From: RAM1 sp041905405 | GTDB lineage: Bacteria > Pseudomonadota > Gammaproteobacteria > Burkholderiales > Burkholderiaceae_C | Direction of reading: 5' to 3' | Assembly (NCBI GenBank): GCA_041905405.1 | Contig: JAYRLC010000006.1 | Coordinates: 62,001-126,000 of the forward strand | Length of the DNA stretch: 64,000 nt | Part shown: piece after piece, positions 32,823-42,564 of the stretch | Numbering within the stretch: position 1 is the first letter of the stretch | How the letters are laid out: every line of letters begins with the position of its first letter | The notes under the pieces: model-generated | Told to the model about the DNA's origin: nothing | The model's input: only the letters and a program-made list of their open reading frames with translations | Database searches by the model: none | Made by a program: the position numbers and the translations under genes

Positions 32823-34377
32823 ATTCCAGCAGGCTTTCGCGCACACGGCTGACCACGCCGTCCCAGTCTCCCTGGCGGGTCTGGCGGAACAGGCGGGCCC
32901 GGGCATACCACGGCGAGTCTTCGCGGTCCTGCATCCAGCGCCACTCGGCGATGGCGGGCAGCAGGATCCACACCGGCTTGCCCAGGGCGCCTGCCAGATG
33001 CGCCACGCTGGTGTCGACGCTGATGACCAGATCCATTGCATCGCATAGCGCGGCTGTTTCGGCGAAGTCGTGCAACTGCGGTCCGTGAAAGGCCAGCTGG
33101 GGCCAGGCCGCATGCGCCGGCTGGTCGGCGTCGGGCATGACCTGCTGCAGGCTGACGAATTCGGCGTCAGCGATGTCCAGCAGGCGGGCCAACTGGGCCA
33201 ACGGCATGCTGCGGTTGTGGTCGTTGCCGTGGGCAGGATCGCCGCGCCACACCAGACCGATGCGTGGCCGCGTGGCGAGCCCCAGCCTTTGCCGCCATGG
33301 CGCTGCCAGCGCCGGATCCGCGCGCAGATACCCCTGCGTGCCCGGCACCGTGAGCGGCGTCGTGCCCAGCCGGTGGGGCAACGACAGCAGGGGACAGTGA
33401 TAGTCAAAGGGGCCTGCCGGGCCTTCAGCCTCGGCCGGGGTGAGCAGCCGCTGCAAGGCCCGTGGCAGTACGAGCGAGACGGACGCCGCCATGAGCCGGA
33501 CGGACTCGACGAAACGGAAGAACTGGATCACGTCGCCAAAGCCCCGCTCGGCCACGATCGCGATGGATTTGCCGGTCAGCGATTCGCCCAGCCATAGGGG
33601 CGCGCCCGTGTCGCGCCGCCATGCCATGTGATGGGGACGGAACCAGCGCCGTTCGTGGGCGAGCCATCCGTCTTTCCAATCGCCCAGCGCCAGCAGGCAT
33701 CGCCCCATGCCGTAGGACGCGTCGTCCAGTTCCGGCCGCAACCGCAGGGCTTGCCGGTAGCTCGCCAGTGCCGCCAGTATGTCGCCACAGCGTTCAAGCA
33801 CCGAAGCGCGGACCTCATGGGCCGTGCCCCTGTCGGGTTGCAGCGCGATGGCGGTGTCCGCGTACTTCAGGGCGTCGCAGAGCAGCTCGGCTTCGGGCCG
33901 GCCATGGCCCACACCTGCCAGCAGGCCGCGCGCGATGAGTTCGTGCGTACCCGCGTCGGCAGGTGACGCCTCCATCAGTTGGTCCCATGTGCGCATGGCC
34001 TGGCTGAAGCGGCCCAGCATCTGCAGCAGCACGCCGCGCAGGAATGCGGTGTCGGTCCGGCCAGGCGTCAGTGACAGCGCGCGGTCGCAGCATGCCAATG
34101 CTTCGTCGTAGCGCTTCAGCGAGAACAGCGCCTGCGCGCGGTAGTTCCACAGCATGGCGGAGCCCGGCATCAGCGCAGCGGCCATGTCCAGGCTCGCGAC
34201 TGCGTTCACGGGGTCGCCCAGCCGGTCCAGTACGTGACCGCGCAGCATTGCTGCCTGGGCATGAGCCGGGTCGATTGTGCAAACGGTGTCCAGGTAGCTG
34301 CGCGCCTGTTCCAGCCGGCCCTGTTGCACCGCGATCAGCGCGCTCAGGAAGTGGGCCTGAACATGGGTGGGTTTCAT
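32794..34377 (-). CDS. TPR protein with GT9-like glycosyltransferase domain, second gene of pair
   Basis: 527 residues. Residues ~1-215 are TPR repeats (PTHVQAHFLSALIAVQQGRLEQARSYLDTV scheme; ALFSLKRYDEALACCDRAL). Residues ~235-515 are a GT-B, heptosyltransferase-like domain with GKSIAIVAERGFGDVIQFFRFV, PRIGLVWRGDPAHGNDHNRS and DLVISVDTSVAHLAGALGKPVWILLP. Such TPR-glycosyltransferase proteins are common but mostly uncharacterised. It couples by ATGA to its paralogue, whose promoter carries the T3SS motif. It may glycosylate a secreted or surface protein, or be secreted itself. Confidence 0.85.
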   Translation of the reverse strand: MKPTHVQAHFLSALIAVQQGRLEQARSYLDTVCTIDPAHAQAAMLRGHVLDRLGDPVNAVASLDMAAALMPGSAMLWNYRAQALFSLKRYDEALACCDRALSLTPGRTDTAFLRGVLLQMLGRFSQAMRTWDQLMEASPADAGTHELIARGLLAGVGHGRPEAELLCDALKYADTAIALQPDRGTAHEVRASVLERCGDILAALASYRQALRLRPELDDASYGMGRCLLALGDWKDGWLAHERRWFRPHHMAWRRDTGAPLWLGESLTGKSIAIVAERGFGDVIQFFRFVESVRLMAASVSLVLPRALQRLLTPAEAEGPAGPFDYHCPLLSLPHRLGTTPLTVPGTQGYLRADPALAAPWRQRLGLATRPRIGLVWRGDPAHGNDHNRSMPLAQLARLLDIADAEFVSLQQVMPDADQPAHAAWPQLAFHGPQLHDFAETAALCDAMDLVISVDTSVAHLAGALGKPVWILLPAIAEWRWMQDREDSPWYARARLFRQTRQGDWDGVVSRVRESLLEFIGAAPAAR

Positions 34378-35861
34378 GCCTGCCTGCGGGTCGCCAGCCG
34401 CACCTGGAGTTCTTTATGAATGCGCGCCACGACGGGAGCCCATTCGGTGCGGCGGGCTTGTCGGAACAGCCTGGCGGTCGGATACCAGGGCGTGTCGTCA
34501 CGGCTCAGCATCCAGCGGTAGTCGGGCATGGCGGGGAGCATGATCCATACGGGCTTGCCCAGAACCCCCGCCAGGTGGGCGATGCTGGTGTCCACCGTGA
34601 CGACCAGGTCCATGGCCTCGCACAGCGCAGCGGTGTCGCCGAAGTCCCGGAGTTCGTCGCCGAAAAAAGCCAGTTGCGGCAGCGTTGCCAGCGTGTCCCT
34701 GTCGGCGCCACGCACAACCTGCTGCAGGCTGCACCAGGCTATGCCCGGCACGTCGAACAGGCTGGCCAGCTGCGACAGCCGCAGGCTGCGGTTGTGGTCG
34801 TTCAGGTGGGCAGGGTTGCCGCTCCAGGCCAGTCCCACGCGCAGTTTGGGTTGGCGCGCTTGCAGGCTTGCCAGGCGGCCACGCCAGCGGTCGGCCTTGG
34901 CGGCGTCGGCACGGATGCTGTCGCCCACGGCGGGCACCGTGTCGGTCGCCGTGCCGAACGCAGCCGGCAGGGACATCATGCGAACGTAGTAGTCAGGCGG
35001 CGCCTGCCCGGCGCCCCCGGCCGTGCTGCTCCCGGACACATCCTTGTACAGCAGGGGTTGCAGTGGCTGCTGGACGGATACCGATACGCGGGCTGCGCCC
35101 ATGGTGCGCATCAAGGGGATGTAGCGGTAAAAGTTGAGCGTGTCACCCAGCCCGCCATCGGACACCACGAGGATGGATTTACCGGCCAGTGGCTGGCCGC
35201 GCCAGACAGACGCATGCGCGATGGCGTCGTCCCACGCCTGCCGCGCGCCGGCATCGGGCTGCGGATGTTTGCGGTGCTCGTCGAACTTCCGCCACCCCCA
35301 CGGCCAGTCGCCCACCAGAATCCGGCACTCGGCCAGGCCGTAGTGGGCATCCTGGTCGGCCGGGTTCACGTGAATGGCCTCTTGCAGGCTGGCGACAGCT
35401 TCGTCCAGCCTGCCCAGTTGCTTAAGCATCGAGCCATGGATGCGGCGGGCACCAGGGTATTGCGGCTCCAGCGCCAGGAGTTGCTCCAGTTCACGCAGGG
35501 CACACAGGAGCGTTTCGTCGCAGGGCCGGGTCTCGTCCAGGCGAACCAGCGCCTGCACCCGGTTGTACAGGGCCGGCGCGCACCGCGGGTCGATGCGCAG
35601 GACCTGCGCGTAGGCGTCCAGCGCTTCCTCGTGGCGGCCCAGCTCGATCAGCGCTTCGCCCCGCGTGGCATGGGCGGTCAGGTTGCCTGCGTCCAGGCGC
35701 ACAGCCTCGTCGCAGGCCTGCAGCGCCTCCAGCGGTCGCCGCAGGTCCAGCAGCGCGCGGGCCCGGACCCGTTCAATGGTCGCGTTGGCAGGCTGGTGTT
35801 GGCGGATCTGCTCGGCAAGCGCCAGCAGTTGCTCGGGTGATGTGGCTGCGTCCGGTTCCAT
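34374..35861 (-). CDS. TPR protein with GT9-like glycosyltransferase domain, first gene of pair
   Basis: 495 residues. TPR repeats fill about 1-215 (RARALLDLRRPLEALQACDEAVRL; RGEALIELGRHEEALDAYAQVLRI). A GT-B domain follows with GKSILVVSDGGLGDTLNFYRYIP, LRVGLAWSGNPAHLNDHNRSL and DLVVTVDTSIAHLAGVLGKPVWIMLP. It is a clear paralogue of the downstream gene. Copy 4 of the T3SS promoter motif ends 31 bases before its ATG. This is the main evidence that the pair belongs to the secretion regulon although it lies 12 kb from the cluster. Confidence 0.85.
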   Translation of the reverse strand: MEPDAATSPEQLLALAEQIRQHQPANATIERVRARALLDLRRPLEALQACDEAVRLDAGNLTAHATRGEALIELGRHEEALDAYAQVLRIDPRCAPALYNRVQALVRLDETRPCDETLLCALRELEQLLALEPQYPGARRIHGSMLKQLGRLDEAVASLQEAIHVNPADQDAHYGLAECRILVGDWPWGWRKFDEHRKHPQPDAGARQAWDDAIAHASVWRGQPLAGKSILVVSDGGLGDTLNFYRYIPLMRTMGAARVSVSVQQPLQPLLYKDVSGSSTAGGAGQAPPDYYVRMMSLPAAFGTATDTVPAVGDSIRADAAKADRWRGRLASLQARQPKLRVGLAWSGNPAHLNDHNRSLRLSQLASLFDVPGIAWCSLQQVVRGADRDTLATLPQLAFFGDELRDFGDTAALCEAMDLVVTVDTSIAHLAGVLGKPVWIMLPAMPDYRWMLSRDDTPWYPTARLFRQARRTEWAPVVARIHKELQVRLATRRQA

Positions 35862-35892
35862 GAACCCCTTCTGGTCGGCTGATGGGTGCCGG

Positions 35893-35930
35893 CCAGTCTA
35901 GGGTTCGTGGCAATGGATGTGACCTATACG
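35893..35930 (-). promoter_or_regulatory. Shared T3SS promoter motif, copy 4
   Basis: On the minus strand CGTATAGGT, then CTAGACTGG, with the same 22-base spacing as copy 3. It ends 31 bases before the ATG of the first TPR-glycosyltransferase gene. All four copies fit (C/G)GTATAG(C/G)T, 22-23 bases from GTATAG to CTA, and CTA(A/G)N(A/C/T)TGG. Confidence 0.65.
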
Positions 35931-35952
35931 AAAGGCGGGACGGCCGCCGTCG

Positions 35953-37308
<1,356 letters not shown>

Positions 37309-37388
37309 CGGCTCGAAGTGTAAGTTGCTTTGCCGGCGTTTGCCTTGACGCTGGCGCGGGGCTAGAGTGGCGCCTTCAACAAACACGC

Positions 37389-38618
37389 ATGCCGGGGATG
37401 GACGCGATTTCTACAGGGTTCTGGGGCAGCTATTTCGGCACCGTGGGGCTGATGCTGGCCGGGTCCGTTTTTGCCTGGGTGCGCGGCCTGCGCCGCATCG
37501 GCACCAACGCCGCGCTGTCCGCCGCCGCTTCCGCCGTGTTCGTGGTCGCCTTTCTGGGCTGGCTGCCGCTGCCGAACCCCGACACCGAAGCGCGCGTGCT
37601 GGCCCACGTGGCCACGTTGACCTCGTCACTGCTGGCCTACATGCTGATGTACATGCTGGGCCTGCTGCGCCGGCGCAGCGTTGCGCTGAAATCCATCGCC
37701 GCGCTTGCGGGCGGTGCCCTGGTGGTGTTGCTGGTGGGCTGGGGGATGCCGGCGCGCGGCGCGCTGGCATTGAGCGCTGGCGTGGCCTGCGCCTTGGGCG
37801 CCGTGGCGCTGGCGCTGGCCGTGCGCAGCGCGCTGCGCGGTGACCGGCTGACCTGGGCGGCCGTGGCCGGCGTGATGTTCATGCTGGTGGCACTGACCAG
37901 CCTGAGCTGGGCGGCCGTGTCCGGCCACCGGGCGGCCTGGCCGCTGCACGCGGCCGGCGCACTAGCCGCCACGGGGTACCTGTCCATCATCGCGGCCGTG
38001 CTGTGGGGCCGCTATTCCTACCTGATCGAGCTGCGCCAGGTCATGGCCTATGGCCCGGCCTATGACCCCGTGACCCGCATGCGCTCGCACGCCGAAACTG
38101 GCCAGATGGTGGGCGCGGCCTTCTACCGCTCACAGGGCGAGCCGCTGTCGGTGGGTGTGGTGGCCATCGCCATTAGCAACCTGTATGCGCTGGAGAAGCT
38201 GCACGGCCGCGCCGCGGTCAACCATGCGCTGTTCGTCTGCGCCGCCCGGCTGCGGCGGCTGGTGGGCGGCGGCGTGGACATGGGGCGGCTGGGAGAGGAC
38301 GGCTTCCTGCTGCTGTTGCCCAGCATGCGCAACCCGGAGCGGCTGATCCAGCTGGCGCGCACCGTGGTGGCGCGGCTGTCCAGGCCGGTGGCGCTCAGCA
38401 CCAGCCGCGATGCGGCGTCGCTGGAATCCGGGCAGACCTACTGGGAAGCGGACGTGGGCGTGGGCGTGCTGGCGGCCGCGCACCCCAACATTCGCGCCGC
38501 CAGCGCAGTGTCCATGGCGCGCGCCATGTCGCGCAGCGCCTGGGCGTATGCGAGCCGCATTGCCTGGTACGACCAGGGCGCGGGGCAGATCGCGGAATTG
38601 CCGCAGGACGAAGCCTGA
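37389..38618 (+). CDS. Membrane protein with degenerate GGDEF domain
   Basis: 409 residues. Residues ~10-215 hold six to seven transmembrane helices. A GGDEF-like domain follows (YDPVTRMRSHAETGQMVGAAF; HGRAAVNHALFVCAARLRRLVG). The active-site loop reads RLGEDGF where RLGG(D/E)EF is expected, so two of the five signature residues are changed and cyclase activity is unlikely. It may bind GTP or c-di-GMP, or act as a membrane signalling scaffold. A weak TTGCCT-17-TAGAGT promoter lies at 37,340-37,368, divergent from argA. Confidence 0.82.
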   Translation: MPGMDAISTGFWGSYFGTVGLMLAGSVFAWVRGLRRIGTNAALSAAASAVFVVAFLGWLPLPNPDTEARVLAHVATLTSSLLAYMLMYMLGLLRRRSVALKSIAALAGGALVVLLVGWGMPARGALALSAGVACALGAVALALAVRSALRGDRLTWAAVAGVMFMLVALTSLSWAAVSGHRAAWPLHAAGALAATGYLSIIAAVLWGRYSYLIELRQVMAYGPAYDPVTRMRSHAETGQMVGAAFYRSQGEPLSVGVVAIAISNLYALEKLHGRAAVNHALFVCAARLRRLVGGGVDMGRLGEDGFLLLLPSMRNPERLIQLARTVVARLSRPVALSTSRDAASLESGQTYWEADVGVGVLAAAHPNIRAASAVSMARAMSRSAWAYASRIAWYDQGAGQIAELPQDEA

Positions 38619-38683
38619 GCCCACCGCGGCCGGCACGCAGCGCAGATAATTACGGGCTTTGCACGTGAGCGGCTGCAATTTCC

Positions 38684-41600
38684 TTGACGTCCCTGAACAT
38701 CACCTTTCCTGAATCCCTGCCGGTATCCGGCAAGCGCGACGAGATCATGGCCGCCATAGCGGCGCACCAGGTGGTGATCGTCTGCGGCGAAACGGGCTCG
38801 GGCAAGACCACGCAGTTGCCCAAGATCGCGCTCGCCATGGGGCGCGGCAAGCTCAACGCGCCCGCAGGGCAAAAAGGCCAGCTCATCGGCCATACGCAGC
38901 CGCGCCGCATCGCCGCCAGCAGCGTGGCCAAGCGCATTGCCGAGGAACTGCAGACGCCGCTGGGCGAGGTGGTGGGCTACAAGGTGCGCTTCCAGGACCG
39001 GCTGAGCCGCGACGCGTCGGTCAAGCTCATGACCGACGGCATCCTGCTGGCCGAGACGCAGACCGACCCGCTGCTGAAGGCCTACGACACGCTGATCATC
39101 GACGAGGCGCACGAGCGCAGCCTGAACATCGACTTTCTGTTGGGCTATTTGCGCGAGATCCTGCCGCGGCGGCCCGACCTGAAGGTGATCGTGACGTCGG
39201 CCACCATCGATGCGGACCGGTTCGCGCAGCATTTCGCGTCTGTGAAAGGTCCGGCGCCCGTCATCATGGTGTCGGGGCGCATGTTCCCCGTAGAGCAGCG
39301 CTGGCGGCCGTTCGAGGAAACGCGCGAGCACGACCTGAACGATGCGATTGCCGACGCGGTCGACGAACTCTGGCAGGGCAACGCGGCGGGCGACATCCTG
39401 GTGTTCCTGCCCGGCGAACGCGAAATCCGCGAGGCCGCCGACCATCTGCGCAAACACCTGTCGCACAGCGCCATCACCCGTGGCGCCGAGGTGCTGCCGC
39501 TGTTCGCGCGGTTGTCGCAAGCCGAGCAGGACCGCGTGTTCGACACACACGGCGGCCGGCGCATCGTGCTGGCCACCAACGTGGCTGAAACGTCGCTGAC
39601 GGTGCCGGGTATCCGCTACGTGATCGACGCGGGCACGGCGCGCGTCAAGCGCTACAGTTTTCGTAGCAAGGTTGAGCAGCTGCTGGTCGAGCCGGTGAGC
39701 CAGGCCGCAGCCAACCAGCGCGCGGGCCGCTGTGGCCGCGTGGCCAACGGCATCTGCATCCGGCTGTACGACGAAAAGGACTTCAACGGCCGTCCGCGCT
39801 TCACCGATCCCGAGATCCTGCGCAGTTCGCTGGCCGGCGTGATCCTGCGCATGAAGTCATTGCACCTGGGCGACGTGGCGCGCTTCCCGTTCATCGAGCC
39901 GCCGTCGGGCCGGGCTATTGCCGACGGCTACCAGTTGCTCAATGAACTGGGTGCGGTGGATGACGCCAACGAACTCACGGCCATGGGCGCGGAGCTGGCC
40001 CGGCTGCCGCTGGACCCGCGCGTGGGCCGCATGATTCTGGAGGCGCGTGCGCGCGGCGCGCTGGACGAGGTGCTGGTGATCGCCAGCGCGCTGAGCGTGC
40101 AGGACGTGCGCGACCGGCCCATGGACGCGCAGCAGCAGGCCGACCAGGCACACGTGAAGTTCGACGACGAGCGCAGCGAGTTCAGCGGTTACCTGAAGCT
40201 GTGGAAGTGGATCAACGATGCGCGGGGAGGCCACGGAAAGGAGCACAAGCTCAGCAACCGCCAGTACGAGCAGCTTCTGCGCCAGAACTTCGTGAACGTG
40301 CGCCGCGTGCGCGAATGGCGCGACATCCACACCCAGTTGCACACCGTGGTGGCCGAACACAAGTGGCGCCTGAACACGCAGCCGGCCAGCTACGACGAGT
40401 TGCATAAGTCCATGCTGTCGGGCCTGCTGGGCAACATCGGCGTCAAGCCCGATGAAGAAGACATCTACCTGGGCGCGCGCGGCATCAAGTTCCACCGCCA
40501 TCCCGGTGCACACCTGAGCAAGAAGCCGGGCCGCTGGATCGTGGCGGCCGAGCTGGTGGAGACCACGCGCCTGTTCGGCCGCGGCATCGCCAACATCGAC
40601 CCGCAGTGGATCGAGCAGGTGGCGGGCCATCTGCTGAAGAAGCAGCTGCTGGACCCGCACTGGGAAAAGAAGTCGGCCGAGGTCATGGCGCTGGAGCGCG
40701 CCACGTTGTATGGCCTGGTCATCTACAGCGGCCGGCGTGTCAACTTCGGGCGGGTGGACATGGTGTCGGCGCGCGAGGTGTTCATCCGCGAGGCGCTGGT
40801 GGCCGGGCAGTGGGACACGAAGCTCCCGTTCCTGGCCGCCAACCTGAAGCTGATCAAGCAGGTAGAGGACATCGAGCACAAGTCGCGCCGCCAGGACGTG
40901 CTGGTGGATGACGAGCTGATCTACGCCTTCTATGACCAGCAGGTGCCGCAGGACGTTTACAGCGGTCCCACGTTCGAGGCCTGGTACAGGGCTGAATCGC
41001 ACAGGCAACCCAACCTGCTGAAGCTCACGCGCGACGAGCTCATGCGGCACGAGGCCGCCGGCATCACGACCGATGCATTCCCCAAGACTGTGCGCCTGGG
41101 CGGCGTGGACTGCACGGTGGCCTACCTGCACGAGCCTGGCGACCCGCGCGACGGCATGACCGTGACCGTGCCGCTGTTCGTGCTGAACCAGGTGAGCGAC
41201 GAGCGCGCCGAGTGGTTGGTGCCCGGCATGCTCAAGGACAAGGTCCAGGCTTTACTCAAAAGCCTGCCGCAGCGTCCGCGCTCGCGTTTCGTGCCGCTGC
41301 CTGAATCGGCCGCGCGGCTGGCAGCGACGCTCACGCAACCCGAAACCTTCGGCACCGGCTCGCTGACCGATGCCTTGCTCAAACTCGTGCGTGACCAGAC
41401 CAGCCTGGACGTCAAGCGCGCAGACTTCAAGCTGGACATGTTGAGCCCGCACCTGTTCATGAACTTCCGTGTGGTGGACGAGCATGGCCGCCAGCTGGGC
41501 ACGGGCCGCAACCTGGGCGCGCTGAAGGCCGAGCTGGGTGCGCAGGCGCGCGGCGCGTTCCAGGCGTTGGCGGGGCTGAAGGTGGCAAACGCGGCTTCAG

Positions 41601-42511
41601 CACCTGCCTCGCTTGCTCCCTCTCCCGCAAGCCCCCCTCCCAGCCTCCCCCCAGCGGGGGGAGGAGAGAAGTACACCGCCTGGACTTTTGGCGAATTGCC
41701 CGAGCTTATGGAAATCCGCAAGGGCGGCCAGACGCTGGTCGGCTTCCCGGCTCTGGTGGACCACAAGGACGCGGTCAGCATCGAGGTGTTCGACGAGCCC
41801 GAGGTCGCGGCTGCGAAGCACCGTACGGGCCTGCGCCGCCTGTTCGCGCTGCAGATCCGCGACGCGATCAAGTATCTGGAAAAGAACATTCCCGACCTGC
41901 AGAAGATGGCGGTGGCCTACATGCCGCTTGGAACGCAGGAAGAGTTGCGCGACCAGGTCATCGACGTGGCGCTGGACCGGGCGTTCCTGCTGGACCCGCT
42001 GCCCACGGATGCGCAGGCGTTTGCGCGCCGTGTGGAGGAGGGCCGCGCGCGGCTGACGCTGATCGCCAACGAGGTGGCCCGCCTGGCGGGCGTGATCCTC
42101 ACCGAATACGCGGCTGCAACGCGCAAGCTCAAGGACACCAGGAGCCAGCCCGACGCCACGGCCGATGTGGCGCAGCAGCTGCAGCGGCTCATGCCCAAGC
42201 GGTTCATTGCGGCGACGCCATGGGCGCAGCTGCAGCACTTTGCGCGCTACCTGAAAGGGATCACGCTGCGCCTGGACAAGCTGCGCGCCGACCCGGCCCG
42301 TGACGCCGCCAAACTGGCCGAACTGCGTCCGCAGGAACAGCGCTACTGGCGCCTGGTGGCAGAGCGCAAGGGCGCGGTGGATGACCGCATGCAGGAGCTG
42401 CGCTGGCTGCTGGAAGAACTTCGTATCAGCTTCTTCGCGCAGGAGCTGCGCACACCGCAGCCGGTGAGCACAAAACGCCTTGACAAAGTCTGGGGCCAAC
42501 TGGGAACCTAA
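38684..42511 (+). CDS. hrpA: ATP-dependent RNA helicase HrpA
   Basis: 1,275 residues, TTG start at 38684. DEAH-box helicase: GETGSGKTTQLPK (motif I), QPRRIAASSVAKRIAEE (Ia), DEAHERSLNIDFLLGYL (II), VTSATIDADRFAQHF (III), LATNVAETSLTVPGIRYVID and NQRAGRCGRVANGICIRLY (V-VI). The HrpA-specific long C-terminal region follows. Bacterial HrpA rescues stalled ribosomes on mRNA. An in-frame hairpin repeat inserts a ~25-residue Ala/Pro/Ser-rich stretch around residues 975-997. Confidence 0.97.
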   Translation: MTSLNITFPESLPVSGKRDEIMAAIAAHQVVIVCGETGSGKTTQLPKIALAMGRGKLNAPAGQKGQLIGHTQPRRIAASSVAKRIAEELQTPLGEVVGYKVRFQDRLSRDASVKLMTDGILLAETQTDPLLKAYDTLIIDEAHERSLNIDFLLGYLREILPRRPDLKVIVTSATIDADRFAQHFASVKGPAPVIMVSGRMFPVEQRWRPFEETREHDLNDAIADAVDELWQGNAAGDILVFLPGEREIREAADHLRKHLSHSAITRGAEVLPLFARLSQAEQDRVFDTHGGRRIVLATNVAETSLTVPGIRYVIDAGTARVKRYSFRSKVEQLLVEPVSQAAANQRAGRCGRVANGICIRLYDEKDFNGRPRFTDPEILRSSLAGVILRMKSLHLGDVARFPFIEPPSGRAIADGYQLLNELGAVDDANELTAMGAELARLPLDPRVGRMILEARARGALDEVLVIASALSVQDVRDRPMDAQQQADQAHVKFDDERSEFSGYLKLWKWINDARGGHGKEHKLSNRQYEQLLRQNFVNVRRVREWRDIHTQLHTVVAEHKWRLNTQPASYDELHKSMLSGLLGNIGVKPDEEDIYLGARGIKFHRHPGAHLSKKPGRWIVAAELVETTRLFGRGIANIDPQWIEQVAGHLLKKQLLDPHWEKKSAEVMALERATLYGLVIYSGRRVNFGRVDMVSAREVFIREALVAGQWDTKLPFLAANLKLIKQVEDIEHKSRRQDVLVDDELIYAFYDQQVPQDVYSGPTFEAWYRAESHRQPNLLKLTRDELMRHEAAGITTDAFPKTVRLGGVDCTVAYLHEPGDPRDGMTVTVPLFVLNQVSDERAEWLVPGMLKDKVQALLKSLPQRPRSRFVPLPESAARLAATLTQPETFGTGSLTDALLKLVRDQTSLDVKRADFKLDMLSPHLFMNFRVVDEHGRQLGTGRNLGALKAELGAQARGAFQALAGLKVANAASAPASLAPSPASPPPSLPPAGGGEKYTAWTFGELPELMEIRKGGQTLVGFPALVDHKDAVSIEVFDEPEVAAAKHRTGLRRLFALQIRDAIKYLEKNIPDLQKMAVAYMPLGTQEELRDQVIDVALDRAFLLDPLPTDAQAFARRVEEGRARLTLIANEVARLAGVILTEYAAATRKLKDTRSQPDATADVAQQLQRLMPKRFIAATPWAQLQHFARYLKGITLRLDKLRADPARDAAKLAELRPQEQRYWRLVAERKGAVDDRMQELRWLLEELRISFFAQELRTPQPVSTKRLDKVWGQLGT
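41644..41664. repeat. REP-like G/C hairpin inserted in frame in hrpA
   Basis: CCTCCCCCC-AGC-GGGGGGAGG: a perfect nine-base-pair stem with a three-base loop, flanked by a C/T-rich arm (about 41,610-41,643). It is of the same type as the intergenic element at 60,567-60,598. It encodes part of the PSPASPPPSLPPAGGGEK stretch and leaves the frame open. Confidence 0.8.
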
Positions 42512-42564
42512 GGGCCTGTGGTTGGGACCGTCGGCGCAGGCCGGCGGAATACAGACAGGCGAAG

